From: Litchfieldella qijiaojingensis
GTDB taxonomy: Bacteria; Pseudomonadota; Gammaproteobacteria; Pseudomonadales; Halomonadaceae
Length of the DNA stretch: 64,000 bases
Assembly: GCF_014651875.1 (NCBI RefSeq)
Contig: NZ_BMXS01000003.1
Coordinates: 124,001-188,000, forward strand
Reading direction: 5' to 3'
Part shown: positions 36,592 through 46,420 of the stretch, piece after piece
Layout: each line of letters starts with the position of its first letter
How positions within the stretch are numbered: position 1 is the first letter of the stretch
Translations under genes and position numbers: made by a program
The notes under the pieces: model-generated
What the model saw: only the letters and a program-made list of their open reading frames with translations
Databases searched by the model: none
What the model was told of the DNA's origin: nothing

Positions 36592-37263
36592 TCAGGCGGG
36601 ATAAGGCAATACAGCGGTATACACGGCGAAGTAGTGGCAGGTGCTGCCACCGAGTACGAACAGATGCCAAATGGCGTGATGGAAGGGGATGGCGCGAATC
36701 GCGTAGAAGACCATGCCTACGCTGTAGGTAACGCCGCCGGCGATCAGCAGGACGATGCTGGTTGTCGACAGGCGATGCAGCATCTCACCAAAAGCAACCA
36801 CGATTAGCCAGCCCATGACCAGATAGGCGGTCACTCGCAACATGCCGAAGCGGTGTGGCCAGAGCAGCTTTAGCGCGATGCCGCCGAACGTCAGCCCCCA
36901 GACCAGTGCCAGCAGCGTCCAACCCAGTGGGCCGCGCAGGTTGACCAGCAGAAAAGGTGTGTAGGTGCCGGCGATCAGGCCGTAGATGGCGCAATGGTCG
37001 AGTTTCTGGAAAGTGCGCTTGAGCTTCGGATGTCGGCTGCCGTGATAGAGCGTCGAGGCGGTATAGAGCAGGACCAGCGTGACCCCGTAGAGACTCACGC
37101 CGACGATTTTCCAAGGATCGACATCTGCAGCCAGGCTGGCGAGCACGATCAGCGTTATGATGCCGGCGAGGCTCAGTACCGCACCCACCCCATGGCTGAT
37201 ACTGTGCAGGAGTTCTTCGCGAAAGCTGTAGGGGATATCGTCGAGGGGCCGCAGGTCCGTCAT
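36592..37263 (-). CDS. Hemolysin III family (TrhA/YqfA) membrane protein
   Basis: The 223-residue protein has seven predicted transmembrane helices and the PAQR-like family motifs ISHGVGAVLSL, ASTLYHGS, DHCAIYGLIAGTYTPF and HAIWHLFVLGG, whose histidines and aspartate probably bind a metal. The family has been linked to membrane energetics and fluidity, but the biochemical function is uncertain. GGAGAA precedes the ATG. It is convergent with djlA. Confidence 0.9.
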   Translation of the reverse strand: MTDLRPLDDIPYSFREELLHSISHGVGAVLSLAGIITLIVLASLAADVDPWKIVGVSLYGVTLVLLYTASTLYHGSRHPKLKRTFQKLDHCAIYGLIAGTYTPFLLVNLRGPLGWTLLALVWGLTFGGIALKLLWPHRFGMLRVTAYLVMGWLIVVAFGEMLHRLSTTSIVLLIAGGVTYSVGMVFYAIRAIPFHHAIWHLFVLGGSTCHYFAVYTAVLPYPA

Positions 37264-37366
37264 GATGAGTTCTCCATGACACGTCAGACCCGCCTGTCGT
37301 CAGTCTGTTCCCTAGAGCCCTGGAGCTGAGTTCAACGAGCTTTGAATTTAGGGTGCCGGCGCGGGT

Positions 37367-38002
37367 TCAGGGCTCGCGGTCGATATCGACATTCGGTGCC
37401 TGGGTAAAATCGCCGAGCGCCATCATATGCCCGAGCTTGCCGGCCTTGGTCGCCAGGTACTGCTCGTTGTGGGGATTGAGACCGGTGGTGATCGGCAGTC
37501 GCTCGGCGACGGTCACGCCATCGCGGGTCAGCGCCTCGACCTTGCGCGGATTGTTGGTCATCAGCTTGAGCGCGGCGACGCCCAGATGCTCGAGCATCGG
37601 CACGCACAGGTCGTAGCGCCGCAGGTCGGCGCCGAAGCCTAGCCGCTCGTTAGCCTCTACGGTATCGGCTCCCTCGTCCTGCAGGTGATAGGCGCGGATC
37701 TTGTTGAGCAACCCGATACCGCGCCCTTCCTGGCGCAGATAGAGCAGTACGCCTCGACCCTCGTCGGCGATGCGCTTCAGTGCCTCCTGGAGCTGATAAC
37801 CGCAGTCGCAGCGCATCGAGAACAGTGCATCGCCAGTCAGACACTCCGAATGCACGCGGCCCAGCACCGGTTCGCCGTCGGCGATATCGCCCAGCGTCAG
37901 GGCGATATGGTCCTTGCCGGTGGCCTCGTCCTCGAAGCCATGCATGGTGAAGGTCGCCCAGGGGGTGGGCAGCTTGGAGGCGGCGATGAATCGGATCGTC
38001 AC
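37367..38002 (-). CDS. ribA: GTP cyclohydrolase II
   Basis: The 211-residue enzyme opens GTP to begin riboflavin synthesis. It has [20 protein letters not shown] with the three zinc cysteines, [20 protein letters not shown] and NNPRKVEAL, and is close to E. coli RibA throughout. The start is a GTG at 38002 with GAGG upstream. No FMN riboswitch is visible in the short leader, and no other riboflavin gene is nearby. Confidence 0.95.
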   Translation of the reverse strand: MTIRFIAASKLPTPWATFTMHGFEDEATGKDHIALTLGDIADGEPVLGRVHSECLTGDALFSMRCDCGYQLQEALKRIADEGRGVLLYLRQEGRGIGLLNKIRAYHLQDEGADTVEANERLGFGADLRRYDLCVPMLEHLGVAALKLMTNNPRKVEALTRDGVTVAERLPITTGLNPHNEQYLATKAGKLGHMMALGDFTQAPNVDIDREP

Positions 38003-38198
38003 AGGGAACCTCGATGATAGACGACGGCGGTGCCGGCAAGTGAAGCGGCCATTCTAGCAGGATCGTACTCGCGACTCACGGCGGCGCCTCACCAGTCGAT
38101 GAATATTGCCAATAAATGGGGGAAACGAGGACAGGAATCAAGCCGGGTGTGCCATGTTTGGGTACAATGCGGGCAAATTCGCAAGCGGTGTCCCGACC

Positions 38199-39275
38199 AT
38201 GGAACTCAACAACGATCGCTTTCTGCGTGCCTTGGCACGTCAACCGGTGGACCGCACCCCGGTATGGATGATGCGGCAGGCGGGCCGCTATCTGCCGGAA
38301 TACCGCGAGATACGTGGCCAGGCCGGCAGCTTCATGGACTTGTGTCGCAACGCGGAGCTTGCCTGCGAAGTCACCCTGCAGCCGCTGGAGCGCTACCCGC
38401 TGGATGCCGCCATCCTGTTCTCGGATATCCTGACCATTCCCGATGCCATGGGACTTGGCTTGTATTTCGAGACTGGCGAGGGCCCCAAATTCCGCAAACC
38501 GGTGCGCACCGTGCAGGACGTCGACGCGCTCGAGGCGCCGGACGCCGAGCGCGATCTCGACTACGTGATGAATGCCGTGCGCACCATTCGTGGCGAACTG
38601 AACGGCCGGGTTCCGCTGATCGGCTTTTCCGGCAGTCCTTGGACTCTGGCCACGTACATGGTCGAAGGCGCTTCGAGCAAGGACTTCCGGCATGTGAAGA
38701 CCATGCTCTACGATACGCCGGACACCATGCATCGGTTGCTGGATCTGCTGGCCCAGGCGGTCACCGACTACCTCAATGCCCAGATTCGCGCTGGCGCCCA
38801 GGCGGTGCAGATCTTCGACACTTGGGGCGGCGCGCTGTCGACGCCGGCTTATCTGGAATTCTCGCTGCGTTACATGGAGCAGATCGTCGCCGGTCTGATC
38901 CGCGAGCATGAGGGGCGTCGGGTGCCGGTGATCCTGTTTACCAAGAACGGTGGCCAGTGGGTAGAACACCTTGCCAGTGCCGGCCCCGATGCCGTGGGAC
39001 TGGATTGGACCACCGAACTATCCGAAGCGCGGGCCCGTGTCGGCCATCGCGTGGCGCTGCAGGGCAATCTTGATCCCAATGTGCTATTTGCAAAGCCCTC
39101 GGCGATCCGTGCCGAAGTGGCGCGCATTCTCGACAGCTACGGTGAGGGGCCGGGGCATGTGTTCAACCTGGGCCACGGTATCAGCCAGTTTACCGATCCC
39201 ACGCATGTCACTGCCTTCATGGATGCGCTGCATGAACTGAGCCCGGCCTATCACCGCGGGATCGCGCATGGCTGA
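38199..39275 (+). CDS. hemE: Uroporphyrinogen decarboxylase
   Basis: The 358-residue enzyme converts uroporphyrinogen III to coproporphyrinogen III in haem synthesis. It has the N-terminal signature [17 protein letters not shown], the catalytic aspartate region [31 protein letters not shown] and NLGHGI near the end. The ATG at 38199 begins [12 protein letters not shown] as in relatives; the upstream in-frame ATG codons add unconserved sequence. TACAAT at 38163-38168 may be its -10 box. Its stop overlaps the VanZ-like gene. Confidence 0.95.
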   Translation: MELNNDRFLRALARQPVDRTPVWMMRQAGRYLPEYREIRGQAGSFMDLCRNAELACEVTLQPLERYPLDAAILFSDILTIPDAMGLGLYFETGEGPKFRKPVRTVQDVDALEAPDAERDLDYVMNAVRTIRGELNGRVPLIGFSGSPWTLATYMVEGASSKDFRHVKTMLYDTPDTMHRLLDLLAQAVTDYLNAQIRAGAQAVQIFDTWGGALSTPAYLEFSLRYMEQIVAGLIREHEGRRVPVILFTKNGGQWVEHLASAGPDAVGLDWTTELSEARARVGHRVALQGNLDPNVLFAKPSAIRAEVARILDSYGEGPGHVFNLGHGISQFTDPTHVTAFMDALHELSPAYHRGIAHG

Positions 39276-39648
39276 GCTCGCCTGGCTCAAACGCTGGCAC
39301 GATCGGCGGCGGTTATGGGCCGTTCTGGCCGTGCTGATTGCGGCGGCGATTGCCATCGGCAGCTTGACACCGGCCAGCGAGATGCCCGAACGGTTGCCGT
39401 GGGACAAGTTCAATCATTTCGCCGGCTATGCCGGCCTGGCGGGATTGGTGGGACTGGCAGGAATGCGCCTGGCGGGAACCTTCATCGTGACTGCGCTCTA
39501 TGGCATCGTCATCGAAACGTTGCAGATAGCGGTACCGGGACGCAGTGGCGGTGATGGGTGGGACATCCTGGCCAATTCGCTGGGCGCTGTCACAGCGGTG
39601 CTGGTGTTGTATTGGTTGCGTCGGGGCGTTCTGGGTCGCCAGCGGTAG
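39268..39648 (+). CDS. VanZ-like family membrane protein
   Basis: The 126-residue protein has about four hydrophobic helices and the VanZ-type pattern [30 protein letters not shown], and [14 protein letters not shown]. Despite the family name it is unlikely to concern glycopeptide resistance; function is unknown. Its start overlaps the end of hemE by eight bases, and speE follows 37 bp later, so the three are probably co-transcribed. Confidence 0.85.
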   Translation: MAELAWLKRWHDRRRLWAVLAVLIAAAIAIGSLTPASEMPERLPWDKFNHFAGYAGLAGLVGLAGMRLAGTFIVTALYGIVIETLQIAVPGRSGGDGWDILANSLGAVTAVLVLYWLRRGVLGRQR

Positions 39649-39685
39649 TCCCCGGCATTCACTTTTGTTCATACGAGGCTCCAAG

Positions 39686-40546
39686 ATGACCAAGTCTCTC
39701 GACGCCAACTGGTTCACCGAGGTCAGCAATGGCGACGGTAGCGCCTTCTCGCTGAAAATCATCGAGAAACTGCTTGATGTGCACAGTCCCTATCAGCACC
39801 TCGAGGTCTATGCCACAGAGACCTATGGCAACCTGATGGTGCTCGATGGCTGCGTGATGCTGACCGATCGCGATAACTTCCTTTATCACGAAATGATGGC
39901 GCACCCCGCGTTGTTCACCCATGCCGACCCCAAGCGGGTGGTGATCATCGGTGGCGGCGACTGTGGCACCTTGCGCGAGGTGCTCAAGCATCCGGGGGTC
40001 GAGCATGTTACGCAGATCGATATCGACGAGGAAGTCACCAAGGCCGCGAAGCGCTTCTTCCCGGCCTTGACCGAGTCCAATGACGACCCGCGCGCCGAAC
40101 TACTATTCGCTGATGGCGTGAAGTGGGTCGACGCGGCTGAGGAGGCCAGTATCGATGTCATGATCATCGATTCCACCGATCCGGTAGGGCCAGCGGAAGG
40201 CCTGTTCAAGACCGACTTCCTCAAGCGTTGCCACCGCATCCTCAAGGATGGTGGGGTTATCGTGCAGCAGAGTGAATCGCCGCTCTATCACAGCGGCTCG
40301 ATCATCCGCGATCTGCGCGAGGGCATGCGCGAGGCCGGTTTCGATAGCGTGGCGACGCTGCCGTTCCCGCAGCCGGTCTATCCTTCCGGCTGGTGGAGCG
40401 CAACGCTCGCCGGCAAGGGCTGTGACGTGACCCGCTTCCGCGAAGCCGATGCCAGCGCCACCGACCTGGCACTCGACTACTACACCGCTGAAGCCCACCG
40501 GGGCGCCTTGGTGCTTCCGCCTTTCATGCGTCGTTTGCTGGATTGA
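39686..40546 (+). CDS. speE: Spermidine synthase
   Basis: The 286-residue aminopropyltransferase makes spermidine from putrescine and decarboxylated S-adenosylmethionine. It has the N-terminal beta domain ending YGNLMVLDGCVMLTDRDNF, YHEMMAHPALFTH, the nucleotide motif IIGGGDCGTLREVLKH and the catalytic aspartate region IIDSTDPVGPAEGLF. ATG 39686 has GAGG upstream; a long in-frame extension overlaps the VanZ-like gene and is not convincing. No speD is adjacent. Confidence 0.95.
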   Translation: MTKSLDANWFTEVSNGDGSAFSLKIIEKLLDVHSPYQHLEVYATETYGNLMVLDGCVMLTDRDNFLYHEMMAHPALFTHADPKRVVIIGGGDCGTLREVLKHPGVEHVTQIDIDEEVTKAAKRFFPALTESNDDPRAELLFADGVKWVDAAEEASIDVMIIDSTDPVGPAEGLFKTDFLKRCHRILKDGGVIVQQSESPLYHSGSIIRDLREGMREAGFDSVATLPFPQPVYPSGWWSATLAGKGCDVTRFREADASATDLALDYYTAEAHRGALVLPPFMRRLLD

Positions 40547-40583
40547 GCGGATAACGTTTTCCCCATTTTTCAGGCCTTTCCTA

Positions 40584-40619
40584 CGCATGCCCCCTCATCC
40601 TGGGATGAGGGGGCATGCG
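40584..40619. terminator. Perfect 17-bp hairpin after speE
   Basis: The arms CGCATGCCCCCTCATCC and its exact complement are separated by only two bases, so the apex bases are probably open. No T-run follows. Its position 38 bases past the speE stop fits a strong transcription barrier or 3' end stabiliser. Confidence 0.6.
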
Positions 40620-40867
40620 CATTTCGGCGCCAACGAGGCGCAAAGCCGACTTTGTGGGCCCGATCTTGCACTGTCATGGTGTCGTCATGGCCTCGAGATG
40701 ATAGATGTGGTTGGCAGGATCGACTACACAGACCTGACTTTTTGCTGTATTTCCTGCGTTGAATAAATGTTATCGCCAAGACATCACGCGGATGTAACGG
40801 TCTTTGCTAAGGTGCATGTCACATGCGCAAGCATGCACGACTTCCATACCATCCGAGGGAACTACAC
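40620..40867. promoter_or_regulatory. Leader region of the aap operon
   Basis: Together with the hairpin above this makes a 321-bp gap with no gene I can support. The part around 40730-40800 is A/T-richer and likely carries the promoter. GTGCATG (40812-40818) and CATGCAC (40832-40838) form an inverted repeat 30 bases before the aapJ start, a possible operator or leader hairpin. Confidence 0.4.
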
Positions 40868-41896
40868 ATGTCGTACAAGAACAACAAACTGGTAATGCTG
40901 ACCTCCGTTGCCGCCCTGGTACTCGGGGCGAGTGCTACCACCCAGGCCGCGACGCTCGACGATACCCGTGAGCGCGGCGTGGTGCAGTGCGGTGTCAGCG
41001 ACGGCCTGCCGGGTTTCTCGGCGCCGGATGATCAAGGCGAATGGCAGGGCATCGACGTCGAAGTCTGCCGGGCGGTCGCGGCGGCGGTCTTCGGTGACGC
41101 CGAAGCGGTGCGTTATGTGCCACTGAATGCCGTGGAGCGCTTCACTGCCCTGCAGTCGGGCGAGGTCGACGTACTGTCACGCAACACTACCTGGACCACC
41201 ACGCGTGATACGACTCTGGGCCTGAATTTCGCCGGCGTGACCTTCTACGATGGCCAAGGCTTCATGGTGTCCAAGGACCTGGGCGTCAGCAGCGTGGAGG
41301 AACTCGATGGCGCGGCGATCTGCATACAGGCCGGCACCACCACCGAACTCAATGTGGCCGATTACTTCCGTGCCCATGACATGCAGTTCGACCCCATCGT
41401 CTTCGACACTTCCGAGCAAACCGTCGGCGGCTTCGAGGCTGGCCGCTGTGACGTCCTGACGTCGGATACTTCGCAGTTGGCTGCGTTGCGTATCCAACTG
41501 TCCGATCCGGACAATGCCATGATCCTGCCCGAGGTGATCTCCAAGGAGCCGTTGGGGCCGGTGGTTCGTCAGGGCGACGACCAGTGGTTCAACATCGTCA
41601 AGTGGTCGCTGTTTGCCATGCTCAACGCCGAAGAACTGGGCATCAGCAGTGACAATGTCGACGAGATGCTGAATTCCGAGAATCCCAATGTCGCGCGCTT
41701 GCTTGGCCAGGACAGCAACTTCGGCGAAGGCATGGGACTTTCGGCCGACTGGGCCTATAACATCATTAGCCAGGTCGGCAACTATGCCGAGATCTACGAT
41801 CGCAACGTGGGCATGGATTCGCCGCTTCAGATCGAGCGTGGCATCAACGAACTGTGGAACAACGGCGGTATCCAGTACGCGCCGCCGGTACGCTAA
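40868..41896 (+). CDS. aapJ: General L-amino acid ABC transporter, periplasmic binding protein
   Basis: The 342-residue product has a signal peptide (VAALVLGASATTQA) and closely follows AapJ/BztA proteins, which bind a broad range of L-amino acids, chiefly glutamate, glutamine and aspartate. Segments include RERGVVQCGVSDGLPGFS, SRNTTWTTTRDTTLGLNF and LGPVVRQGDDQWFNIVKW. GAGGGA precedes the ATG at 40868. It heads aapJQMP. Confidence 0.94.
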   Translation: MSYKNNKLVMLTSVAALVLGASATTQAATLDDTRERGVVQCGVSDGLPGFSAPDDQGEWQGIDVEVCRAVAAAVFGDAEAVRYVPLNAVERFTALQSGEVDVLSRNTTWTTTRDTTLGLNFAGVTFYDGQGFMVSKDLGVSSVEELDGAAICIQAGTTTELNVADYFRAHDMQFDPIVFDTSEQTVGGFEAGRCDVLTSDTSQLAALRIQLSDPDNAMILPEVISKEPLGPVVRQGDDQWFNIVKWSLFAMLNAEELGISSDNVDEMLNSENPNVARLLGQDSNFGEGMGLSADWAYNIISQVGNYAEIYDRNVGMDSPLQIERGINELWNNGGIQYAPPVR

Positions 41897-42017
41897 GCGT
41901 CCCGCCTGGACTCCGGTCGTCATCGACCGGAGCATGTATGTCGACCCCAGGGCCGGATGATCCCGGTCCTGGACCGTCGTGATCGATCCTGTTTGACTCC
42001 TGGCGGAGACGTATCCC

Positions 42018-43208
42018 ATGTCTGCTCGACCCAAGGTCCCGACTCAGGGCCCCAAACCACCGTTCTGGCGCGATCCCGCCAAGCGGGCCCTAGTCTTCCA
42101 GCTACTGTTGGTGGCGGGTGTCGCGGCCTTCCTACTGACCATTATCGGCAACACCCAAGCCAACCTGGCGGCGCGCGGCATTACCACCGGCTTCGGTTTT
42201 CTCAACGACACTGCCGGCTTCGGCATCGTCCAGACCCTGATCGACTACTCGTCGCAAAGCACCTACGGCCGAACCTTCGTGGTCGGGCTGCTCAATACCC
42301 TGCTGGTGGGGGGGCTGGGAGTGCTGGCAGCGACCATCGTCGGCTTCATCGTCGGCATCGCGCGGCTGTCGCCCAACTGGTTGATCTCGCGACTGGCCAA
42401 TGGCTATATCGAGATCTTCCGTAATATCCCGTTGCTGCTGCAGATCTTCTTCTGGTACTTCGCCGTGCTGCGAGCCATGCCCAGTGCTCGCGACAGCATG
42501 TCCTTCGGCGAGGTGATCTTTCTCAATGTGCGTGGCCTCTACCTGCCCCAACCGCTGTTCGAGTCCGGCTTCGGCTTGATCCCCTTGGCGTTCGTGGTCG
42601 CGATCGTTGCCAGTATCGCGTTGACGATCTGGAACAAGCGCCGTCATGAGGCGACCGGCAAGCGTTTGCCGGCGGGATGGATCTCGCTGGCGCTGATCGT
42701 CGGCCTGCCGCTTGGCGTGCTGGTGGTAACCGGCGTCCCCGTGACCTGGGAGGTGCCGGAGCTGCGTGGCTTCAACTTCCGCGGCGGGATTACCGTGATT
42801 CCCGAGTTCCTGGCATTGTGGCTCGCGCTGTCGATCTATACGGCCTCATTCATTGCCGAAATCGTGCGTTCGGGTATCCAGGCCATTTCCCATGGCCAGA
42901 CAGAAGCCGCCCAGGCCTTGAGCCTACCCCAGGGACTGGTACTGCGCTTGGTGGTCATTCCCCAAGCCTTGCGCGTGATCATCCCGCCGCTGACCAGCCA
43001 GTACCTTAATCTGATCAAGAACTCCTCGCTGGCCACGGCCATCGGTTATCCCGACCTGGTGTCGGTGTTCGCGGGCACCACGCTTAACCAGACCGGGCAA
43101 GCGATCGAGGTCATCGCCATGACCATGGCGGTCTACCTGACCATCAGCCTGCTGGTGTCGATGTTCATGAATTGGTTCAACGCCCGAGTGGCGCTGGTGG
43201 AACGCTAG
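42018..43208 (+). CDS. aapQ: General L-amino acid ABC transporter permease
   Basis: The 396-residue inner-membrane subunit has about eight helices. N-terminal GNTQANLAARGITTGFGFL and C-terminal EAAQALSLPQGLVLRLVVIP (the EAA loop that contacts the ATPase) are typical of AapQ. It is long for a polar amino acid permease, as is usual in this subfamily, because of an extra periplasmic and membrane region in the middle. It lies between aapJ and aapM. Confidence 0.94.
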   Translation: MSARPKVPTQGPKPPFWRDPAKRALVFQLLLVAGVAAFLLTIIGNTQANLAARGITTGFGFLNDTAGFGIVQTLIDYSSQSTYGRTFVVGLLNTLLVGGLGVLAATIVGFIVGIARLSPNWLISRLANGYIEIFRNIPLLLQIFFWYFAVLRAMPSARDSMSFGEVIFLNVRGLYLPQPLFESGFGLIPLAFVVAIVASIALTIWNKRRHEATGKRLPAGWISLALIVGLPLGVLVVTGVPVTWEVPELRGFNFRGGITVIPEFLALWLALSIYTASFIAEIVRSGIQAISHGQTEAAQALSLPQGLVLRLVVIPQALRVIIPPLTSQYLNLIKNSSLATAIGYPDLVSVFAGTTLNQTGQAIEVIAMTMAVYLTISLLVSMFMNWFNARVALVER

Positions 43209-43218
43209 GAGAGGCGCC

Positions 43219-44319
43219 ATGATTCATAACCGCACGATGATCGAAGCGCGTCCGGCGCCATCCGGAACCATCGGGCCCATCGCCTGGCTGCGTGCCAACC
43301 TGTTCAGTGGGCCGATCAACAGCATCTTCACGTTGCTTGGCCTCTATTTGCTGTATGTACTGCTGATGCCAACGATCCAGTGGGCATTGATCAATGCCGA
43401 TTGGATTGGCACCAGCCGTGAGGACTGTTCACGTACGGGGGCTTGCTGGGTGTTCATCAATGCCCGTATCGGTCAGTTCATCTACGGGCTGTATCCGGGC
43501 AGTGAGATTTGGCGGGTCAACCTGACCTTCGTCACTTTCGCTGCGCTGATCGCCTGGCTGGCGATTCCCCGGCTGCCATTCAAGCACTGGGTGGCAGCGG
43601 TCGCCCTGCTCGGGTTTCCGCTATTCGCCTATTTCCTGCTCTACGGCGGCCATTTCGGATTGGACGTGGTGGAAACCCATCGCTGGGGCGGGTTGATGCT
43701 GACCCTGGTGCTGGCCGTGGTGGGTATGGTCGCGGCCCTGCCCATCGGCGTTCTACTGGCGTTGGGGCGGCGCTCGCACATGCCCATCGTCAAGAGTTTT
43801 TGTGTGGTGTTCATCGAGTTCTGGCGTGGCGTGCCATTGATCACGGTGCTGTTCATGGCCTCGGTGATGCTGCCGTTGTTCATGCCCACGGGCGTCAGCG
43901 TCGATCGGCTGGTACGGGCCCTGATCGGCATCACCCTGTTCCAGAGCGCCTACATGGCCGAGGTGGTGCGCGGTGGCCTGCAGGCGATTCCCCGTGGACA
44001 GGAGGAGGCCGCCGCGGCACTGGGCATGAACTACTGGAAGCGCATGGGCCTGATCGTACTGCCTCAGGCGCTGAAGATGATGATCCCGGGAATCGTCAAT
44101 ACTTTCATCTCTCTATTCAAGGACACCACCCTGGTGATGATCATCGGCCTGTTCGACCTGCTGGGCATCGTGCAGGCAGCACTGTCGGATTCGCGTTGGC
44201 TGGGCTTCTCGCTGGAAGGCTACATCTTCGCTGGGCTGATGTTCTGGATTTTCTGTTTCAGCATGTCGCGCTACAGCCAATATCTCGAACGCAAGCTGCA
44301 TACCGGCCACAAGCGTTGA
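43219..44319 (+). CDS. aapM: General L-amino acid ABC transporter permease
   Basis: The 366-residue partner of AapQ has about eight helices, with the family-specific periplasmic segment [19 protein letters not shown] and the EAA loop [20 protein letters not shown]. It forms the heterodimeric channel with AapQ. The gap to aapQ is 10 bases and to aapP 20 bases, consistent with one transcript. Confidence 0.94.
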   Translation: MIHNRTMIEARPAPSGTIGPIAWLRANLFSGPINSIFTLLGLYLLYVLLMPTIQWALINADWIGTSREDCSRTGACWVFINARIGQFIYGLYPGSEIWRVNLTFVTFAALIAWLAIPRLPFKHWVAAVALLGFPLFAYFLLYGGHFGLDVVETHRWGGLMLTLVLAVVGMVAALPIGVLLALGRRSHMPIVKSFCVVFIEFWRGVPLITVLFMASVMLPLFMPTGVSVDRLVRALIGITLFQSAYMAEVVRGGLQAIPRGQEEAAAALGMNYWKRMGLIVLPQALKMMIPGIVNTFISLFKDTTLVMIIGLFDLLGIVQAALSDSRWLGFSLEGYIFAGLMFWIFCFSMSRYSQYLERKLHTGHKR

Positions 44320-44339
44320 GCAAGCAAGGACAATTCCAA

Positions 44340-45113
44340 ATGAGTGAACAAGCTTCCATTTCCCAGACTGGTACCGAGACCTCGATGGTCGAGATGCGCG
44401 GTGTCAACAAATGGTACGGCGATTTCCATGTGTTGCGTGACATCGATCTGACGGTCAGTCGTGGCGAGCGCATCGTCATTTGCGGACCTTCGGGCTCCGG
44501 CAAGTCGACGCTGATCCGCTGCATCAATCATCTGGAAGAGCATCAGCAGGGCGAGATCGTGGTGGGGGGCATGCCACTGACTCAGGACGTTAAGCGCATC
44601 GAGCAGATTCGCCGACGGGTAGGCATGGTATTCCAGCACTTCAACCTGTTCCCGCATCTGACGGTGCTGGAAAACTGTTGCCTGGCGCCGATGTGGGTGC
44701 AGAAGAAGCCGCGCCGCGAAGCCGAAGCACGTGCCATGCAATATCTCGAGCGGGTGCGGATCGCCGAACAGGCGAAGAAGTATCCGGGACAGTTGTCGGG
44801 TGGTCAGCAGCAGCGGGTGGCGATCGCCCGTTCGCTGTGCATGCATCCGGAGGTCATGCTATTCGACGAACCTACGTCGGCGTTGGACCCCGAAATGATC
44901 AAGGAAGTGCTCGATGTCATGGTCGAGCTGGCCCAGGAAGGCATGACCATGCTCTGCGTGACCCATGAGATGGGCTTCGCCAAGACCGTGGCCGACCGGG
45001 TGATCTTCATGGACCAGGGGCAGATCATCGAGGAGAACGCACCGGAGCCGTTCTTCAACCATCCGCAGTCCGAGCGTACCCAGTTGTTCCTCAGTCAGAT
45101 TCTCGGGCACTAA
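44340..45113 (+). CDS. aapP: General L-amino acid ABC transporter ATP-binding protein
   Basis: The 257-residue ATPase drives amino acid import. It has Walker [10 protein letters not shown], the signature [15 protein letters not shown], Walker [15 protein letters not shown] and the switch histidine in [10 protein letters not shown] chose the ATG at 44340 with AAGGA upstream; the frame stays open far upstream, but that part merely shadows aapM. A strong terminator follows, ending the operon. Confidence 0.96.
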   Translation: MSEQASISQTGTETSMVEMRGVNKWYGDFHVLRDIDLTVSRGERIVICGPSGSGKSTLIRCINHLEEHQQGEIVVGGMPLTQDVKRIEQIRRRVGMVFQHFNLFPHLTVLENCCLAPMWVQKKPRREAEARAMQYLERVRIAEQAKKYPGQLSGGQQQRVAIARSLCMHPEVMLFDEPTSALDPEMIKEVLDVMVELAQEGMTMLCVTHEMGFAKTVADRVIFMDQGQIIEENAPEPFFNHPQSERTQLFLSQILGH

Positions 45114-45134
45114 AATGTTCGACAGGAAGACAAG

Positions 45135-45170
45135 ACGACGCCTCGGCCTTGCGCCGAGGCGTCGTGCTTT
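45135..45170 (+). terminator. Terminator after aapP
   Basis: ACGACGCCTCGGC and GCCGAGGCGTCGT form a perfect 13-bp stem with a 5-base loop, followed by GCTTT. It lies between aapP and the convergent small membrane-protein gene. Confidence 0.75.
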
Positions 45171-45183
45171 GGGGAAGCCGGTG

Positions 45184-45681
45184 TTACAGCCGTGGCTCGT
45201 GGCGTGATGGTGGCTCGGAGACGGCACCAGCGGCGAGATCCAGGGTCGGTTCATCCTGGCGCTGGCGGCGTTTCGGGGTTGCTGGCTGAGTGACGCGAGC
45301 CGTCCCGAGTACGGTGTCTTCGGCATCATGGCGTCTGGACGCACTGGTCCAACTGTCATTGGCGTCATGCACAGCCGGGCGGCGATCGAAGGAGCGGGTA
45401 ATGACCGCCCCGGGAGCGAAACCGGCACGCAGGTTGGCCAGATGGTAGGGCAAGAGCCAGAGTTCGGCGAGCAGCCGAGCGCCTGCCATGGCCAACAGCA
45501 GCGTGCCACCCCCCAGGACCAGCTCGGGCCAAGCCCCGGCCCAGCTTGTCTCGGCAAGCCAGGGGGTGCGAGGTGCCAGCCAGGCGATACCGGCCACCAG
45601 CAGACTGAGCTGGATGACCAGGTGAGTGAATATCAGGGTGCGTCGTGACAGGGGGTGACGCGGAAACAGAAACTGTCGCAT
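45184..45681 (-). CDS. Hypothetical membrane protein
   Basis: The 165-residue protein has two hydrophobic helices (around THLVIQLSLLVAGIAWL and LVLGGGTLLLAMAGARLLA) and a long hydrophilic, basic and disordered C terminus of about 80 residues rich in R, T and P. I do not recognise a family. GGGAGG lies upstream of the ATG at 45681. It stands alone between the aap terminator and a divergent gene. Confidence 0.65.
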   Translation of the reverse strand: MRQFLFPRHPLSRRTLIFTHLVIQLSLLVAGIAWLAPRTPWLAETSWAGAWPELVLGGGTLLLAMAGARLLAELWLLPYHLANLRAGFAPGAVITRSFDRRPAVHDANDSWTSASRRHDAEDTVLGTARVTQPATPKRRQRQDEPTLDLAAGAVSEPPSRHEPRL

Positions 45682-45877
45682 GTGAAGGACCTCCCGGTGA
45701 ATCGGCACTCGCGATGTTGGCCGGTTGCGCCGACTTCCATGCCGGCGCCACAGATGCTACCCCACTTTATGGAAAAACGGCAGTGGCCAGACCCTGATCG
45801 GAATATTGACCGCCGGCTGTACCCTTGCCAATCTCGATAAGGTAAGTGTCGAGGTGGTAGGAACCCAAGGAGCACAT

Positions 45878-46306
45878 ATGACGACGTATATCGTGGTGGC
45901 GGACTCGGCTCGGGCACGTGTTTTTACCCGCGACGCCTTGCAACTGGTGGAACAGGACAGCCTGGTACATGCCGAAGGGCGCCTGCACGAGGGTGACCTG
46001 GTGACAGATGGCCGCGGTGACGTACACGAGTCGACGACTACTACCGCCCGAGCATCGGGTGGCGAGAATGCCGTCTCCAATCACCATGCGGAAATATTCG
46101 CTAAGGAGGTGGCTGAACGGATCTATCGAGCGCGCGTCGAAAATCATCTGCAGAAGCTGATACTGGTAGCGCCACCACGCTTTCTGGGGCTCCTGCGCGA
46201 CAAGCTCGATCCCCCTTCCGGCAAGCTGATCATTCATACCTTGGCCAAGGACCTCTCTAAGGCAAGCCAAAGTGAAATTCAAGAGGCTGTCAGCGACCTG
46301 CGCTGA
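45878..46306 (+). CDS. Host attachment family protein
   Basis: The 142-residue product resembles the family named for a protein required for attachment to host cells (AtsE-like), now often seen as a relative of release-factor-like baeRF proteins. Features are TYIVVADSARARVFTRD at the N terminus, HHAEIFAKEVAERIYRAR, LILVAPPRFLGLLRDKL and a KDLSK tail. AAGGAG precedes the ATG at 45878. The family is common in free-living bacteria, so a host role is not implied; molecular function is unknown. Confidence 0.85.
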   Translation: MTTYIVVADSARARVFTRDALQLVEQDSLVHAEGRLHEGDLVTDGRGDVHESTTTTARASGGENAVSNHHAEIFAKEVAERIYRARVENHLQKLILVAPPRFLGLLRDKLDPPSGKLIIHTLAKDLSKASQSEIQEAVSDLR

Positions 46307-46420
46307 ATGTCTTCGTTTTTTGGCTAAAGCCTGAGCCATCTCTGCCGATAGGGGACAACGGTGGCGCGTGGCACCCGCGCGCCGCCGTTCTGGAAAACGC
46401 CCCTATCAGCGAGAGTGTTC

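Noticed and set aside
37264-38198. FMN riboswitch near ribA
   Set aside because: The leader upstream of the ribA GTG start is short and shows none of the conserved FMN riboswitch elements.
39545-39685. An N-terminal extension of speE
   Set aside because: It overlaps the VanZ-like gene and is unlike SpeE N termini; ATG 39686 has GAGG upstream and gives the usual length.
43509-44339. A long N-terminal extension of aapP
   Set aside because: The extension lies entirely within aapM in another frame. The ATG at 44340 has a ribosome-binding site and starts a normal ABC ATPase.
45878-46306. Phage- or pathogen-related attachment function
   Set aside because: The family name is historical. The gene has no phage neighbours, and the family is widespread in free-living bacteria.
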